DNA from: Pseudomonadota bacterium
GTDB taxonomy: Bacteria; Pseudomonadota; Gammaproteobacteria; Pseudomonadales; Moraxellaceae
Length of the DNA stretch: 50,366 nucleotides
Reading direction: 5' to 3'
NCBI GenBank assembly: GCA_021781515.1
Contig: JAJXWR010000008.1
Coordinates: 1-50,366 of the forward strand
A model generated the notes under the pieces. That model was given only the letters and a program-made list of their open reading frames with translations. It was not told the DNA's origin and made no database searches. Each line of letters begins with the position of its first letter. Positions within the stretch are counted from its first letter, which is position 1. Positions 1 through 9,246 of the stretch are shown here, in pieces. A program made the position numbers and the translations under genes.

Positions 1-27
1 TTGCAGGCGTTACTGCTGGATTTGGCA
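1..27. repeat. 27-bp inverted copy of an internal argJ segment
   Basis: Bases 1-27 are the exact reverse complement of bases 466-492, which lie inside argJ and encode residues QALLLDLA. The match stops at base 28. An exact inverted copy of an internal gene segment placed at the very edge of the window is more like a fold-back chimera or an assembly-graph end than a biological repeat. Sequence left of base 28 should not be trusted for gene calling. Confidence 0.85.
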
Positions 28-71
28 GCAGCAACCACCCACAAGGCTCCCTCAGGAACGGTAATCTGCAT
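28..71 (-). CDS. Possible start of a MutT-like Nudix hydrolase (partial)
   Basis: On the minus strand an ATG at 71-69 inside the end of argJ opens a frame reading MQITVPEGALWVVAA before it meets the inverted edge repeat. A hydrophobic strand of the type WVVAA just after the start is common in MutT-like Nudix proteins, and mutT is a known neighbour of secA and argJ in gammaproteobacteria. A start overlapping the upstream stop by about 20 nt would fit operon coupling. Only about 15 codons are visible and the Nudix box is not present, so the call rests on context. Confidence 0.3.
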
Positions 72-1269
72 TTATTTTAACATACTCATAAGACAGGTCA
101 CAGGTGTACACCCGGTCCGTACACGGGCCTCGCCCCAGTTCCACACGTATCACGATGTCTTTGCGCCGCATCACCTCTGCCCCGGCCGCTTCCCGGTACT
201 CCGGATCCACCCCACCCCTCCAGCACACCCGCACTTCATCCAGCCAGATTTGCACATGACCAGGATCCAGATTCTCAAGCCCGGCTCGACCCACCGCCAT
301 CAATATACGTCCCCAGTTCGGATCACCGGCAAAAAAAGCGGTTTTCACCAATGGCGAATGCGCAATCGCATAGGCCACATCACAACATTCCCCGGTGGTG
401 GCCCCTCCATCCACCTGAACCGTAATAAATTTAGTCGCCCCTTCGCCGTCTCTGACGATTTGCTGTGCCAAATCCAGCAGTAACGCCTGCAAATGCTGAC
501 TTAATGCCAGCGCCTCTATCTGGTTTTTCTCCGTAACCAACGGCCCGGCCCCCCCCGTGGCGATCAGAACCGCACTGTCATTGGTGGAGGTGTCCCCATC
601 AATACTGATGCGGTTGAAAGAAACCGCCACCGCTGCTTCCAGTAATTGCTGCAACACATTCTGGGAAACCGCCATATCCGTTGCCACGAAGGCCAGCATG
701 GTAGCCATATTGGGCCGGATCATCCCGGCCCCCTTGGCAATGCCGGTCAGGGTATACGTATGTTCGGCAACCGTAAAACGCAATGAAGCGCCTTTAGGTC
801 GGGTATCTGAGGTCATGATGCCCGCTGCCGCTGCCGCCCAGCCTTCCTCCGTCAATTGTTGCAATGCCTGAGGGAGCGCATCAACAATCCGTTGTACTGG
901 CAGTTCCTCACCAATCACCCCGGTACTGAAGGGCAATACCGTCCACTCAGGCACCTCCGCCTGTCGGGCCAGAGCGGTACAGGTATGGCGACAATGGCTT
1001 AATCCCTGGTCGCCGGTACCGGCATTGGCATTCCCGGTATTGATCAACAGATACCGTGGTGCAGCCGATTGCAGATGATGCCGGGCGACGTGCACCGGTG
1101 CGGCGCAACAGGCATTGCGAGTAAATACAGCCGCTGTCTGGCTCCCTTCCTGAAGCTGCATCAATACCAGATCGGCCCGGTTCTTATAGCGGACACCGGC
1201 CTCCACCGTAGCCAGCCGTACGCCCGGAACGGGCCACAGCTGCTTCCACACCACCGCTGCATCAGACAT
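52..1269 (-). CDS. argJ: Bifunctional glutamate N-acetyltransferase / N-acetylglutamate synthase ArgJ
   Basis: The 405-residue product matches the usual length of ArgJ, which moves the acetyl group from N-acetylornithine to glutamate in the cyclic arginine pathway; bifunctional members also acetylate glutamate from acetyl-CoA. The self-cleavage site is visible as KGAGMIRPNMATMLAF, where the Thr after MA becomes the new N-terminus of the beta subunit and the catalytic nucleophile. The end, YVKINADYRS, is the standard ArgJ C-terminus. The ATG at 1269 lies 15 nt after the secA stop, so secA and argJ probably share a transcript, an order also known in Pseudomonas. Whether this copy is mono- or bifunctional cannot be read from sequence alone. 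Confidence 0.95.
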   Translation of the reverse strand: MSDAAVVWKQLWPVPGVRLATVEAGVRYKNRADLVLMQLQEGSQTAAVFTRNACCAAPVHVARHHLQSAAPRYLLINTGNANAGTGDQGLSHCRHTCTALARQAEVPEWTVLPFSTGVIGEELPVQRIVDALPQALQQLTEEGWAAAAAGIMTSDTRPKGASLRFTVAEHTYTLTGIAKGAGMIRPNMATMLAFVATDMAVSQNVLQQLLEAAVAVSFNRISIDGDTSTNDSAVLIATGGAGPLVTEKNQIEALALSQHLQALLLDLAQQIVRDGEGATKFITVQVDGGATTGECCDVAYAIAHSPLVKTAFFAGDPNWGRILMAVGRAGLENLDPGHVQIWLDEVRVCWRGGVDPEYREAAGAEVMRRKDIVIRVELGRGPCTDRVYTCDLSYEYVKINADYRS

Positions 1270-1284
1270 TAAATTACTCTCCGG

Positions 1285-4038
1285 TTAGCTGAGTTGCCCA
1301 TGACAGTGTTTGTATTTTTTACCCGATCCACAAGGGCAAGGTTCATTTCGCCCCACTTTAGGCCCGGTGCGCATTATTGTCTCCCGGTGCGCATCAGCGA
1401 TCATCTCCAGTGAGGCATCCGGCTCCATCTCTGTCTCCCCGTCTGTCTCCCCGGCGACCCCTTCAGCGACCGCAGGTGCCTGCTGATGCTGAAACAGCAA
1501 GTCCATCGCTGCTGCCTGCCGCTCACGTTCAGCTTCCAAGGCCTGAATTTCTTCTGGAGAATGGATTTCAATGCGGATCAATGTCTGCACTAACTCCAGT
1601 TTAATGGATTCCAGCATTTGCTCAAACAGCAAAAATGCCTCACGCTTATATTCCTGCTCCGGATTTTTCTGGGCATAGCCGCGCAAATGGATACCCTGAC
1701 GCAAATAGTCCATCGCCGACAAGTGCTCTTTCCAGTGTCGATCGAGAATCTGCAACATCAGTTGTTTTTCAACCTGATCCAACAATTCGACGCCAACCCG
1801 CAGCCGTTTATCCAGGTAACCCTGCACCATTTTCTCTGTGATACGCCGACGTAGCCCCGCTTCATCCAGGTGATGATCTTCCTCCAACCACTGACGCAAC
1901 GGCAGTGACAACAAGAAATCCGCCTGCAGTGCTTTTTCCAGGCCCTCGACATCCCACTGTTCATCCACCGTATTAGGCGGCACAAACTGACTAAAAATCA
2001 CTTCGGTAACATTTTCATGAATACGTTTAACCGCCGCATGAATATTAGCCGCTGCCATAATTTCATCACGTTGTTCATAAATGACTGAACGTTGATCATT
2101 GGCCACATCATCATATTTCAGCAGATTTTTACGAATATCAAAATTACGCTGCTCCACCTTGCGCTGTGCGTTTTCAATGGCGCGCGACACCCAGCGGTGC
2201 TCAATGGCTTCACCTGGCTGCATCCCCAGGCCGCGCATCATGCTTTTAATCCGGTCACTGGTGAAAATACGCATCAGATCATCTTCCAGCGACAGATAGA
2301 ACCGCGACAATCCCGGATCCCCCTGCCGTCCCGAGCGTCCACGCAACTGATTGTCAATCCGTCGAGACTCGTGCCGTTCTGAACCAATGATATGCAACCC
2401 TCCGGCACTCAACACCGTGGCATGCGACACTTCCCATGCCTGCTTCAGTGCCATTTCCTGTGCTGGTGTTGGCTCAGTGATTTTAGCCAGTTCAGCCTTC
2501 CAGTTCCCCCCGAGAATGATATCAGTCCCCCGGCCTGCCATATTGGTGGCAATCGTCACCGTTCCAGGTTTACCGGCCTGCGCCACAATTTCTGCTTCTT
2601 TTTCATGAAATTTGGCATTGAGCACAAAATGGGGAATTTCCGCCCGATGCAATAATGCCGACAGGTATTCACTGGTCTCGATCGTCGTAGTTCCCACCAG
2701 CACCGGAGCCCCCTGTGCCCGGAAAGAACGAATGGAATCGATAATAGCCGCAAATTTTTCTTCACGACTCAAATAAACCATATCGTCCATGTCTCGCCGG
2801 ATCATCGGCCGGTGTGTAGGGATCACCACCACATCCAGACCATAAATCTCACGGAATTCTCCGGCTTCAGTGTCTGCAGTCCCGGTCATCCCGGACAGTT
2901 TACGAAACAGCCGGAAGTAATTCTGAAACGTCGTTGTCGCCAGTGTATGGTTTTCTGCCTGAATCGGCACCCCTTCCTTGGCTTCGACCGCCTGGTGCAA
3001 CCCATCCGACCAACGACGCCCCGGCATGGTACGGCCGGTATGTTCGTCGACAATCACCACCTCGCGTTGCTGCACAATGTAGTGCACATCCCGCTGATAC
3101 AGCACATGCGCCCGCAAACCCGACTGTACATGGTGCAACAGACTGATATTGGCCGCTGAATACAGACTGTCACCTTCTTCGAGCAATCCGGCCTGCATCA
3201 GTAAACGTTCCACCTTTTCATGACCGGCTTCGGTCAGTTCCACCGTTCGATGCTTTTCATCAACCACATAGTCCTGCGGATTGTCTTCGCTTTTCTGCCG
3301 ATCAAGATAAGGAATAAACCGATTGACTTCCAGATACAGCCTGGAAGACTCTTCCGAAGCGCCAGAAATAATCAACGGCGTACGCGCCTCATCAATCAGA
3401 ATGGAATCCACTTCATCGACAATGGCAAAATTCAAAGGCCGCTGGTGTTTGTCTTCCAGGCGAAAGGCCATATTGTCACGCAGATAATCAAAACCAAATT
3501 CATTATTGGTTCCATACGTCACATCACACCGATAAGCCTGATGTTTTTCTTCAGCCGACTGAAAGGCCCGCACCACTCCCACCGTCATTCCAAGAAATTC
3601 AAATAACGGCAAATTCCAGGCGGCATCGCGGGCAGCCAGGTATTCATTGACCGTCACTACATGCACCCCATCACCTGACAGGGCATTTAAATACGCCGGC
3701 AGCGATGCGGTCAGTGTTTTCCCTTCGCCGGTGCGCATTTCCGCAATACGCCCTTCATGCAGGGTCATACCACCAATCAACTGCGCATCAAAATGCCGCA
3801 TTCCCAATACCCGTTTTGCGGCTTCCCGACACACGGCAAATGCTTCAGGCAACAAGTGATCCAGCGTCGTGCCTTCTTTATAGCGCTGCCGGAACGCATC
3901 CGTTTTTTCCTTCAGTTCCGTATCAGACAGCGCCTGTACAGAGACTTCCAGCGCATTGATTTCATCTACCGCATTCTGCATTCGTCGCAGCTCACGCTCG
4001 TTTTTGGTACCAAAAATAGCGCTGAAAAAATTTGCCAT
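1285..4038 (-). CDS. secA: Protein translocase ATPase SecA
   Basis: SecA is the ATPase that drives unfolded preproteins through SecYEG. The N-terminus ([20 protein letters not shown]) aligns with the family start, so the ATG at 4038 is preferred over an in-frame GTG two codons upstream. The nucleotide-binding region (MRTGEGKT, then the DEAD-type [16 protein letters not shown]), the preprotein cross-linking domain and the second motor domain ([27 protein letters not shown]) follow in order. The C-terminus holds the [12 protein letters not shown] zinc motif that binds SecB and lipids. At about 917 residues it is full length. It lies 15 nt upstream of argJ and behind the M23 gene's terminator, so it needs its own promoter between 4045 and 4110. 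Confidence 0.98.
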   Translation of the reverse strand: MANFFSAIFGTKNERELRRMQNAVDEINALEVSVQALSDTELKEKTDAFRQRYKEGTTLDHLLPEAFAVCREAAKRVLGMRHFDAQLIGGMTLHEGRIAEMRTGEGKTLTASLPAYLNALSGDGVHVVTVNEYLAARDAAWNLPLFEFLGMTVGVVRAFQSAEEKHQAYRCDVTYGTNNEFGFDYLRDNMAFRLEDKHQRPLNFAIVDEVDSILIDEARTPLIISGASEESSRLYLEVNRFIPYLDRQKSEDNPQDYVVDEKHRTVELTEAGHEKVERLLMQAGLLEEGDSLYSAANISLLHHVQSGLRAHVLYQRDVHYIVQQREVVIVDEHTGRTMPGRRWSDGLHQAVEAKEGVPIQAENHTLATTTFQNYFRLFRKLSGMTGTADTEAGEFREIYGLDVVVIPTHRPMIRRDMDDMVYLSREEKFAAIIDSIRSFRAQGAPVLVGTTTIETSEYLSALLHRAEIPHFVLNAKFHEKEAEIVAQAGKPGTVTIATNMAGRGTDIILGGNWKAELAKITEPTPAQEMALKQAWEVSHATVLSAGGLHIIGSERHESRRIDNQLRGRSGRQGDPGLSRFYLSLEDDLMRIFTSDRIKSMMRGLGMQPGEAIEHRWVSRAIENAQRKVEQRNFDIRKNLLKYDDVANDQRSVIYEQRDEIMAAANIHAAVKRIHENVTEVIFSQFVPPNTVDEQWDVEGLEKALQADFLLSLPLRQWLEEDHHLDEAGLRRRITEKMVQGYLDKRLRVGVELLDQVEKQLMLQILDRHWKEHLSAMDYLRQGIHLRGYAQKNPEQEYKREAFLLFEQMLESIKLELVQTLIRIEIHSPEEIQALEAERERQAAAMDLLFQHQQAPAVAEGVAGETDGETEMEPDASLEMIADAHRETIMRTGPKVGRNEPCPCGSGKKYKHCHGQLS

Positions 4039-4112
4039 GGTCACATTACCTGATTCATCAATCTAACATTTTTAAAATTGTTACAAACACAAAAAAACAG
4101 TACTGGCAAAAC

Positions 4113-4138
4113 AAAAAGGCCCGGACTCTCGCCCGGGC
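4113..4138 (-). terminator. Intrinsic terminator of the M23 peptidase gene
   Basis: On the minus strand the stem GCCCGG / CCGGGC (4138-4133 with 4124-4119) with an 8-nt loop is followed directly by CTTTTTGTTTT. This is a textbook rho-independent terminator, about 40 nt past the stop of the peptidase gene at 4178. It separates that gene from secA, which lies further downstream on the same strand. Confidence 0.85.
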
Positions 4139-4177
4139 TATTATCGCAACTTAAGCATCCCTACAGTGTAGACGCTG

Positions 4178-5077
4178 TCACTTACCATTTAAGGCCAGAT
4201 AGGTCGCAGGATTAACCGGTGAACCATTCACCACGACTTCGTAATGCAGGTGCGGCCCGGTGGAGCGGCCTGTACTACCGATGTAAGCAATCAACTGACC
4301 GCCACTGACCACATCTCCCGTATGTACGACCAGAGCACTGCAATGTCCATAATGAGTAAACAAACCGCCACCATGATTGATTTCAACCATATTGCCATAG
4401 CCCGTACGTGGCCCGGCCCAAGTCACCACCCCACTGCCCGTCGCAAAAATACCCTGCCCTTCTGTGCCTGCAAAGTCAATTCCCGGATGAAAACTGATAT
4501 GGCCGTTAAAAGGATCCACCCGGTAACCAAAGCCCGACGTCTGTTCTGTTGAACGTAAAGGCGAATTTCCCAGAACCAGCTGCGGCGAACTGGACTGGCG
4601 TCCACGCAATATAGAATCCATCACTGCCAACTGATTTTCCCGGTTCTCGATTTCCTGACTCAATGCATCCAGCCGGGCAGACAGTTCTGTAGCACTGGAA
4701 ATTACACTCAAAGACGGCAACAACGGCCCTCCCATCGGTTTTTTACTAAAATCAAACTCCCGGCTTTTCAGGTTGTTGGTTTCCGCCAAGTGTTGTCCCA
4801 GCGCATCTAAGCGCACCATTCGCACCTGTAATTCCACCATACGGGCACTGATCGCTTTTAGTTGATCGCTGGCATCCGCATGCACTGAGGCCGCATTAAA
4901 CGTGGCCGGCAACACCACCGCGGAATGCCCCCGATAATGCTCCCAGACCAGCACCACACCGGCGCCCAGCAACGGCAACACCAGTAACGGCAGCAACAAC
5001 AGCCCGACAATTCTCGGCCTGAACACCAACATCAGCGGTTTACGCAGTCGCTCATGATTAAATATGATATGATTCAT
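4178..5077 (-). CDS. Membrane-anchored M23 family metallopeptidase
   Basis: The 299-residue protein starts at the ATG at 5077, preceded by GGAAG; the longer open frame reaches back across the divergent dciA start and is not credible. Residues about 22-45 form one strong membrane segment, followed by a helical, probably coiled-coil stretch (70-155) and a C-terminal M23 (LytM) domain. Zinc ligands H197 and D201 (HPGID) and the later HLHYE motif are present, so it should be an active peptidoglycan endopeptidase acting in the periplasm. A peptidase of this type sits between dciA and secA in pseudomonads. Its start is 65 nt from the divergent dciA start. The exact peptidoglycan substrate is not known. 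Confidence 0.9.
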   Translation of the reverse strand: MNHIIFNHERLRKPLMLVFRPRIVGLLLLPLLVLPLLGAGVVLVWEHYRGHSAVVLPATFNAASVHADASDQLKAISARMVELQVRMVRLDALGQHLAETNNLKSREFDFSKKPMGGPLLPSLSVISSATELSARLDALSQEIENRENQLAVMDSILRGRQSSSPQLVLGNSPLRSTEQTSGFGYRVDPFNGHISFHPGIDFAGTEGQGIFATGSGVVTWAGPRTGYGNMVEINHGGGLFTHYGHCSALVVHTGDVVSGGQLIAYIGSTGRSTGPHLHYEVVVNGSPVNPATYLALNGK

Positions 5078-5142
5078 AGCACTACTTCCACTAAATTCTA
5101 CTTTCAATAAATTACGCATGTAACACCACGGGGATCCGCCAG

Positions 5143-5595
5143 ATGGCACCAACCTTCCGTTCGCTGGACGATCTGTTACGATCTTCCGCATTACACAAAC
5201 TGATCGAACCACTGGATTCTGCCGCCCTGCTGGACCAGTCGTTTCGTACACTGATTCCTGCACCATTTTCCAGCCTGATTCACGTTATTCGTCGCCACAA
5301 GAATACCCTGATCATCGCCTGCACACACACGGCAGCCTTAAGCCAAGGGCGGTTTCTTGCGCAACAATGGCTCAACCTCCTGAACAATCATCCTCAATTT
5401 GCGGAGATTACTGAGCTCAAATTTGTATTGCATCGCACCCTGAAATCAGAGAACCTGAGCCAACGACGGCAAGCTTTACAGAAAAAAAATCTGCCCGACA
5501 CTTGCAGGCAAATCCTGCTGGACGCCGCCGAGGGCATCGACGATGAGGAGATTAGCCTAATCTGGCATGAAATGGCAACCCGCAGACCCGAATAA
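5143..5595 (+). CDS. dciA: DUF721 / DciA family protein, probable replicative helicase loader
   Basis: The 150-residue product has the DUF721 pattern: a basic N-terminal region starting FRSLDDLLRSSALHKL and a beta-rich, KH-like core (LTIPAPFSSLIHVI-like stretch, then NTLIIACTHTAALSQGRF). DciA is the ancestral loader or partner of the DnaB helicase in bacteria lacking the phage-derived DnaC. Position supports this: between lpxC and the M23 peptidase/secA, as in pseudomonads. It is divergent from the peptidase and convergent with lpxC (59 nt between stops). The ATG at 5143 has GGGGA eight bases upstream. Function is inferred from family and place; dnaB is not in the window. Confidence 0.8.
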   Translation: MAPTFRSLDDLLRSSALHKLIEPLDSAALLDQSFRTLIPAPFSSLIHVIRRHKNTLIIACTHTAALSQGRFLAQQWLNLLNNHPQFAEITELKFVLHRTLKSENLSQRRQALQKKNLPDTCRQILLDAAEGIDDEEISLIWHEMATRRPE

Positions 5596-5654
5596 CTCTG
5601 GATTTATTGACTCAGATCGCAGTTACCCAAGAAAATCCCGACAAAAAACCAGAC

Positions 5655-6569
5655 TCAGGCCGCCCGCACCCGAGGTTCCGCACCCACATAGGCCACCGCT
5701 GCATCGGTTCCTGGGAACGTGGCAATTTCCCAGCAATCCGGCTGTTGCAGCAGCGCCCGAATCAGCGCATTATTCAACGCATGCCCGGATTTGTAGGCTT
5801 CAAAATGCGCCAGCAGGGGATAACCCAACAAATAAAGATCACCAATCGCATCGAGAATCTTGTGGCGGACAAATTCATCCTCAAAGCGCAAGCCTTCAGC
5901 ATTGACCACGCCCTGTTCATCCACAACAATCGCATTGTCAACGCTCCCGCCTAACGCCAGATTTTTCGAGCGCAAATACTCGATATCTTTCATAAATCCG
6001 AAAGTTCTGGCCCGAGCGATTTCAAGAATATATGACGCCGTAGAGAATTCGATTTCCGCACTTTTGGTTTCTTCAGTAAACACCGGATGATCAAACTCGA
6101 TCGTAAAACTGACCCTGAATCCTTCATAGGGCAACAACTGCGCCCATTTATCTCCTTCAGAGACCCGTATGGGCTTCTTGATCCGCACAAATCGTTTCAA
6201 TGCAGCCTGCTCGACCATGCCTGCAGATTGCAAGAGAAAGACAAAGGGCCCCGCACTGCCATCCATAATAGGGATTTCCTGGGCACTGACTTCCACCAGT
6301 GCATTATCCACCCCAAGACCCGCCATGGCGGACATCAGATGCTCTACAGTAGCCACCTTGATCCCATCCTGAACCAGGGTAGAGGACATCACTGTCTCAC
6401 CAACAGCCAACGCCCGCGCAGGAATTTCAACGGGAGGCTGCAAATCGGTACGTTTAAACACAATTCCCGTATCGACCGGAGCCGGACGCACTGTCAGAAA
6501 GATCTTCTCTCCGCTGTGCAACCCTACCCCAGCCGCCCGGATCGTGTTTTTCAGTGTCCTCTGTCTCAT
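5655..6569 (-). CDS. lpxC: UDP-3-O-acyl-N-acetylglucosamine deacetylase LpxC
   Basis: LpxC carries out the committed, zinc-dependent step of lipid A synthesis. The start at the ATG at 6569 gives [20 protein letters not shown], which aligns with the family N-terminus and gives 304 residues, the usual length; longer starts (ATG 6587, TTG 6602) are possible but add nothing conserved. Zinc and catalytic motifs are visible: [16 protein letters not shown], then [14 protein letters not shown], and a late GHALNN histidine. In pseudomonads lpxC follows ftsZ; here the upstream side is an accessory block and no ftsZ is present, so synteny is broken at about 6.7 kb. Confidence 0.97.
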   Translation of the reverse strand: MRQRTLKNTIRAAGVGLHSGEKIFLTVRPAPVDTGIVFKRTDLQPPVEIPARALAVGETVMSSTLVQDGIKVATVEHLMSAMAGLGVDNALVEVSAQEIPIMDGSAGPFVFLLQSAGMVEQAALKRFVRIKKPIRVSEGDKWAQLLPYEGFRVSFTIEFDHPVFTEETKSAEIEFSTASYILEIARARTFGFMKDIEYLRSKNLALGGSVDNAIVVDEQGVVNAEGLRFEDEFVRHKILDAIGDLYLLGYPLLAHFEAYKSGHALNNALIRALLQQPDCWEIATFPGTDAAVAYVGAEPRVRAA

Positions 6570-6617
6570 TGCAGGCAGTTTCTTCATAATAAATTGTTTC
6601 AAAATCTTTCAGAGTTT

Positions 6618-6647
6618 ATCTTAGCAAATCATCCTTATATTCTGCAA
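6618..6647 (-). promoter_or_regulatory. Candidate sigma-70 promoter for lpxC
   Basis: On the minus strand TTGCAG (6647-6642) and TAAGAT (6623-6618) are separated by 18 nt. This would start transcription near 6611, about 40 nt before the lpxC ATG. If used, lpxC no longer depends on the upstream cell-division operon that usually carries it. Inferred from consensus only. Confidence 0.5.
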
Positions 6648-6779
6648 CAAATCTACACACATATTTTGTTACATTTGCTGATTTTTCCGACGAACGCCAC
6701 CTTATAACCGCAATTGCCTGAAAAAAAGTGCTGCACCTGTATCCGCACCCTCTAGTCAACAATTGGTAAGAGTCTGCCC

Positions 6780-6834
6780 TTGGTCACTGGTAGGGTTGTG
6801 GTATACTCGTCGGCAAAACAAGTACAACTTGTTT
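6780..6834 (+). promoter_or_regulatory. Promoter with an inverted repeat over the start site
   Basis: TTGGTC (6780-6785) and TATACT (6802-6807), 16 nt apart with a G just before the -10, form a good sigma-70 promoter reading rightward. Directly after it is a perfect inverted repeat: AAACAAGT at 6816-6823 and ACTTGTTT at 6827-6834, with a 3-nt spacer. A repeat at +2 to +20 is a typical place for a repressor dimer such as a TetR or LacI protein, but no regulator gene is nearby. The first good gene downstream is the hydrolase at 7164, leaving a leader of about 350 nt. Confidence 0.55.
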
Positions 6835-6889
6835 ACCTTAGTGCGACTGAAAATCGTCCTGTTTTCTGTTATACCGAGGTTACACTGAA

Positions 6890-6919
6890 TTGACATCCTC
6901 CTCCCTCAGCCGATGGCTG
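6890..6919 (-). mobile_element. Possible end relic of an IS200/IS605-type element
   Basis: The segment starts TTGACATCCTCC and is followed by the hairpin CAGCC-GAT-GGCTG (6907-6919). A boundary of this form with an adjacent small hairpin is typical of the right ends of IS200/IS605-type elements that carry tnpB. No tnpB reading frame can be recognised next to it, and the small open frame at 6890-7150 has no family features. It lies in the long leader of the hydrolase gene. Identification is by pattern memory only. Confidence 0.35.
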
Positions 6920-7163
6920 CCGCTTACGCAAGGGTCCACTTTAAGTCAACCTGCAAATCATGCAGGAACGCTGGCCCGATATACGATTCAGCCAGACACG
7001 CAAACACCACAGTTAATGGACCAGGCTTGCTCAAGAAGGACTGGGTCTATTAGACTGTTCTATGTATTCTTGGCAAAGGGGCGTGGAATCAAAATATCCG
7101 AGCCCGTGAGGAATAGCACATCGCTTCAAACAGGTGCGTTTCAGAAATAAAAGAGGAATATTC

Positions 7164-8105
7164 ATGTCGCACATGCTCAAGCCCTTTAAGCAAATGCAGT
7201 TTAGCTCGGTGCCAGATACCCCACGACTACCCCACCCGTATTTTCGCGCAGAACAACGCCAAGTTACAGTGCACAGTGCGCACTTTGGCAAAGTAAAGAT
7301 GCATGTCAGCGTTTTTGGCGAGGGTCCGCCCTTATTGCTTCTGCACGGCCTAATGACAGCCAGCTATTCCTTCCGCTACGTGATGGACACGCTCGCCAAG
7401 CACTACACACTCTATATCCCTGATCTAATCGGTGGGGGACGATCCGACAAGCCCAACACCTCCTACAAACCCGACGACTTGGCGCATTCCGTTGGAGAAT
7501 TGTTGCTCGAACTCGGTATCTGGGGCGCCCCAGCCATCGGAAATTCGATGGGTGGCTACCTGCTAATGCGCCTCGTATTAATGGAGCCTACTGCCATAAG
7601 TCGGTTGGTAAATCTGCATAGTCCGGGTCTGCCAACGGCGCGCATGCACGCGTTGTCGCTTGTATCAGCATTCCCGTCCGCCTTCGAACTTGTCCTGGGA
7701 TCCTTGGTGCGCCTTAATCCTGAGCGCTGGGTACATACCAATGTGCACTATTACGACGAGACACTCAAATCACGTGAGGAACACCGAGAATATGCGAGCG
7801 CACTGACCTCGCCCAATGGAGTGATTGGGTTGGCACGTCACCTGTCCGATACACTGTCGGTACGTCAGATGCGCCGCTTTGAAGAAACACTCAAGAAACT
7901 AGACAGTTTCCCTGTCCCGCTGCTGCTGGTTTATGCGAGGCAGGACAAGATGGTTCCGCCCATCGTGGGCGAGCGTCTTGCGAAGCTCATTCCTGATGCA
8001 CGCATCGAGTGGCTGGAAGAGGCATCGCACTTTGCTCATGTAGATGCCCCGGAGGCCTTCCTAAAGGCGGCGATACCCTTTCTTACCGCAAAAGGGCAGT
8101 GCTAG
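7164..8105 (+). CDS. Alpha/beta-hydrolase fold protein
   Basis: The ATG at 7164 follows AGAGGA at ideal spacing and gives 313 residues. The fold is clear: the HG oxyanion motif (LLLLHGLMTASYSF), the strand and loop YIPDLIGGGRSDKP, the nucleophile elbow GNSMGG, the acidic stretch LLLVYARQDKMVPP, and the final histidine in EEASHFAHVDAPE. A complete Ser-Asp-His triad is therefore present. No signal peptide is seen, so it is probably cytoplasmic. The family includes esterases, haloalkane dehalogenases, epoxide hydrolases and C-C hydrolases; substrate cannot be assigned. It is the only clearly intact enzyme in an otherwise worn accessory block and has its own promoter and terminator. Confidence 0.85.
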   Translation: MSHMLKPFKQMQFSSVPDTPRLPHPYFRAEQRQVTVHSAHFGKVKMHVSVFGEGPPLLLLHGLMTASYSFRYVMDTLAKHYTLYIPDLIGGGRSDKPNTSYKPDDLAHSVGELLLELGIWGAPAIGNSMGGYLLMRLVLMEPTAISRLVNLHSPGLPTARMHALSLVSAFPSAFELVLGSLVRLNPERWVHTNVHYYDETLKSREEHREYASALTSPNGVIGLARHLSDTLSVRQMRRFEETLKKLDSFPVPLLLVYARQDKMVPPIVGERLAKLIPDARIEWLEEASHFAHVDAPEAFLKAAIPFLTAKGQC

Positions 8106-8117
8106 CTCTGCCCTTTT
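8090..8117 (+). terminator. Intrinsic terminator overlapping the hydrolase stop codon
   Basis: AAAAGGGCAG (8090-8099) pairs with CTGCCCTTTT (8108-8117) around an 8-nt loop that contains the hydrolase stop codon at 8103-8105. The run of T at the end serves the plus strand, and the symmetric run of A lets it work on the minus strand as well. The last codons of the gene thus form part of the terminator. Confidence 0.8.
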
Positions 8118-8423
8118 GTTAACAGCGACTCCATCGAAAAACGCTCATCCGCGAGCATGTCCGAGTCAATCAGCACTGCCCCGTCCGTATGTCCGCAGGA
8201 CTTTTCTTGCTGATCAACGGCCCCATTTTTGAAGATTTTAGCTGCAATCCTGTTGAAAAAATGAGCGGTTGATTCGAAAATCCGCTCTAACAGACACTGG
8301 TTTTCTCATTTGCGCTCGATTTTTATGCATTTTGCAAGCGCAGACCATGACAAAGTACGGACAACGGTCCGATCCGATGAAGCTAATCATTTTCAAATGG
8401 CTATCGGCAGATATAATATCCCG
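8106..8423. other. Gap between hydrolase and hipA fragment; open minus-strand frame
   Basis: No complete gene is seen. On the minus strand a stop-free frame of 67 codons runs from 8305 to a TAG at 8104-8102, inside the terminator loop. Its translation is protein-like (for example IAAKIFKNGAVDQQ near its middle), and it would share the bidirectional terminator. No start codon with a Shine-Dalgarno is evident, so it may be the tail of a gene removed by the same rearrangement that cut off hipA. Confidence 0.3.
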
Positions 8424-8855
8424 TCAGCAGACCGTCCCATGCTGAGATCCCATTGCTCGGTTTCCAACATAGAGCAGCCGCTGCACCGAGCTCATGGACT
8501 TATCTAATTCTCCACGTTCTTCGAAGTATTTTTTAATAATCAAGTTGCCGAAAGTATCAGGTAAAGAATCAGCCAGCACACCTGGCAAGCCCATAAAGGA
8601 TTCTTGATGTTGTAGGTCAGGAAATTCAAAAGTACGTGATTCGAGCGACAGAAATTTGGGAGAGATGGCGAAACCACCACTACGAATGTATTCGCTGTCA
8701 TAGGAAAAGCCAATTCGACCGTTTTCATATTCCATCACAGCGCCAACCATCTTTTCCCACAGATGGATATTGGCTTTGGCAATTATCTTTGGGCCGGTTC
8801 TGCGAACGCGTGACTTTGTTGAACTTGATTTAGTAGGTTTGTCTGTATCGGTCAT
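8424..8855 (-). pseudogene. hipA: HipA-like toxin kinase, N-terminal fragment
   Basis: The frame starts with a good Shine-Dalgarno (GAGGG, 7 nt before the ATG at 8855). It holds the N-terminal HipA subdomain, including VLADSLPDTFGNLIIKKYF and YVGNRAMG, a stretch that in full proteins continues into the kinase domain. Here homology ends right after GNRAMG (about 8440) and the frame stops six codons later. Full HipA proteins have about 400-440 residues with a Ser/Thr kinase core; all of that is missing, so no kinase activity is possible. The upstream hipB-type antitoxin gene is intact. The break suggests deletion or insertion followed by loss. Confidence 0.75.
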
Positions 8856-8894
8856 TGTCTAGCCCTCAAGCTTTGTTCGAGCTTTTCTTTAGAT

Positions 8895-9206
8895 TTATTT
8901 CGCAGCTAATCGGTAGGCGCGAACCCGGGGTTGCCCACGCGAGGAAAGGGCCTCGTTTCCGGGCAATGTGTCGGGGAGAGCCGTATTCAAGACGCCCAGC
9001 AAATGCATGGCTCGAAACACTTTGATGACAGTGGTCAGACGTACGTCGCGCCCAGCCTCTAGCTCCATGATTGTTTTGCGATTTAACCCAGTATTCCTTC
9101 CGAGCATTTCTATCGTGACATTACGCTCAAGCCGTCTTGAACGTATTCTGGCACCGAACTCCACCATATTTTCAGAGTCAGTCAAAAAATCCCCTATAGC
9201 GGCCAT
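8895..9206 (-). CDS. hipB: XRE-family antitoxin, HipB type
   Basis: The ATG at 9206 is preceded by GGAGG at perfect spacing and is preferred over an upstream in-frame ATG at 9245. The 103-residue product has a helix-turn-helix: FGARIRSRRLERNVTIEMLGRNTGLNRKTIMELEAGRDVRLTTVIKVFRAM. The closing region has low complexity. It lies 39 nt upstream of the hipA fragment on the same strand, the classical antitoxin-toxin order. HipB-type proteins bind their own operator and hold HipA inactive. With its toxin lost, it could persist as a stand-alone repressor or is decaying. Confidence 0.8.
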   Translation of the reverse strand: MAAIGDFLTDSENMVEFGARIRSRRLERNVTIEMLGRNTGLNRKTIMELEAGRDVRLTTVIKVFRAMHLLGVLNTALPDTLPGNEALSSRGQPRVRAYRLAAK

Positions 9207-9246
9207 ATCAAACCTCCTAATTTCACAAGAGCCACTATAGCGCACC

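Noticed and set aside
1-483. 160-codon plus-strand frame starting at base 1
   Set aside because: Shadow of argJ; its first residues repeat ArgJ residues only because of the inverted copy at the edge.
6890-7150. 86-codon plus-strand frame in the hydrolase leader
   Set aside because: The TTG start lies in a mobile-element-like end, there is no ribosome site and the composition is not protein-like.
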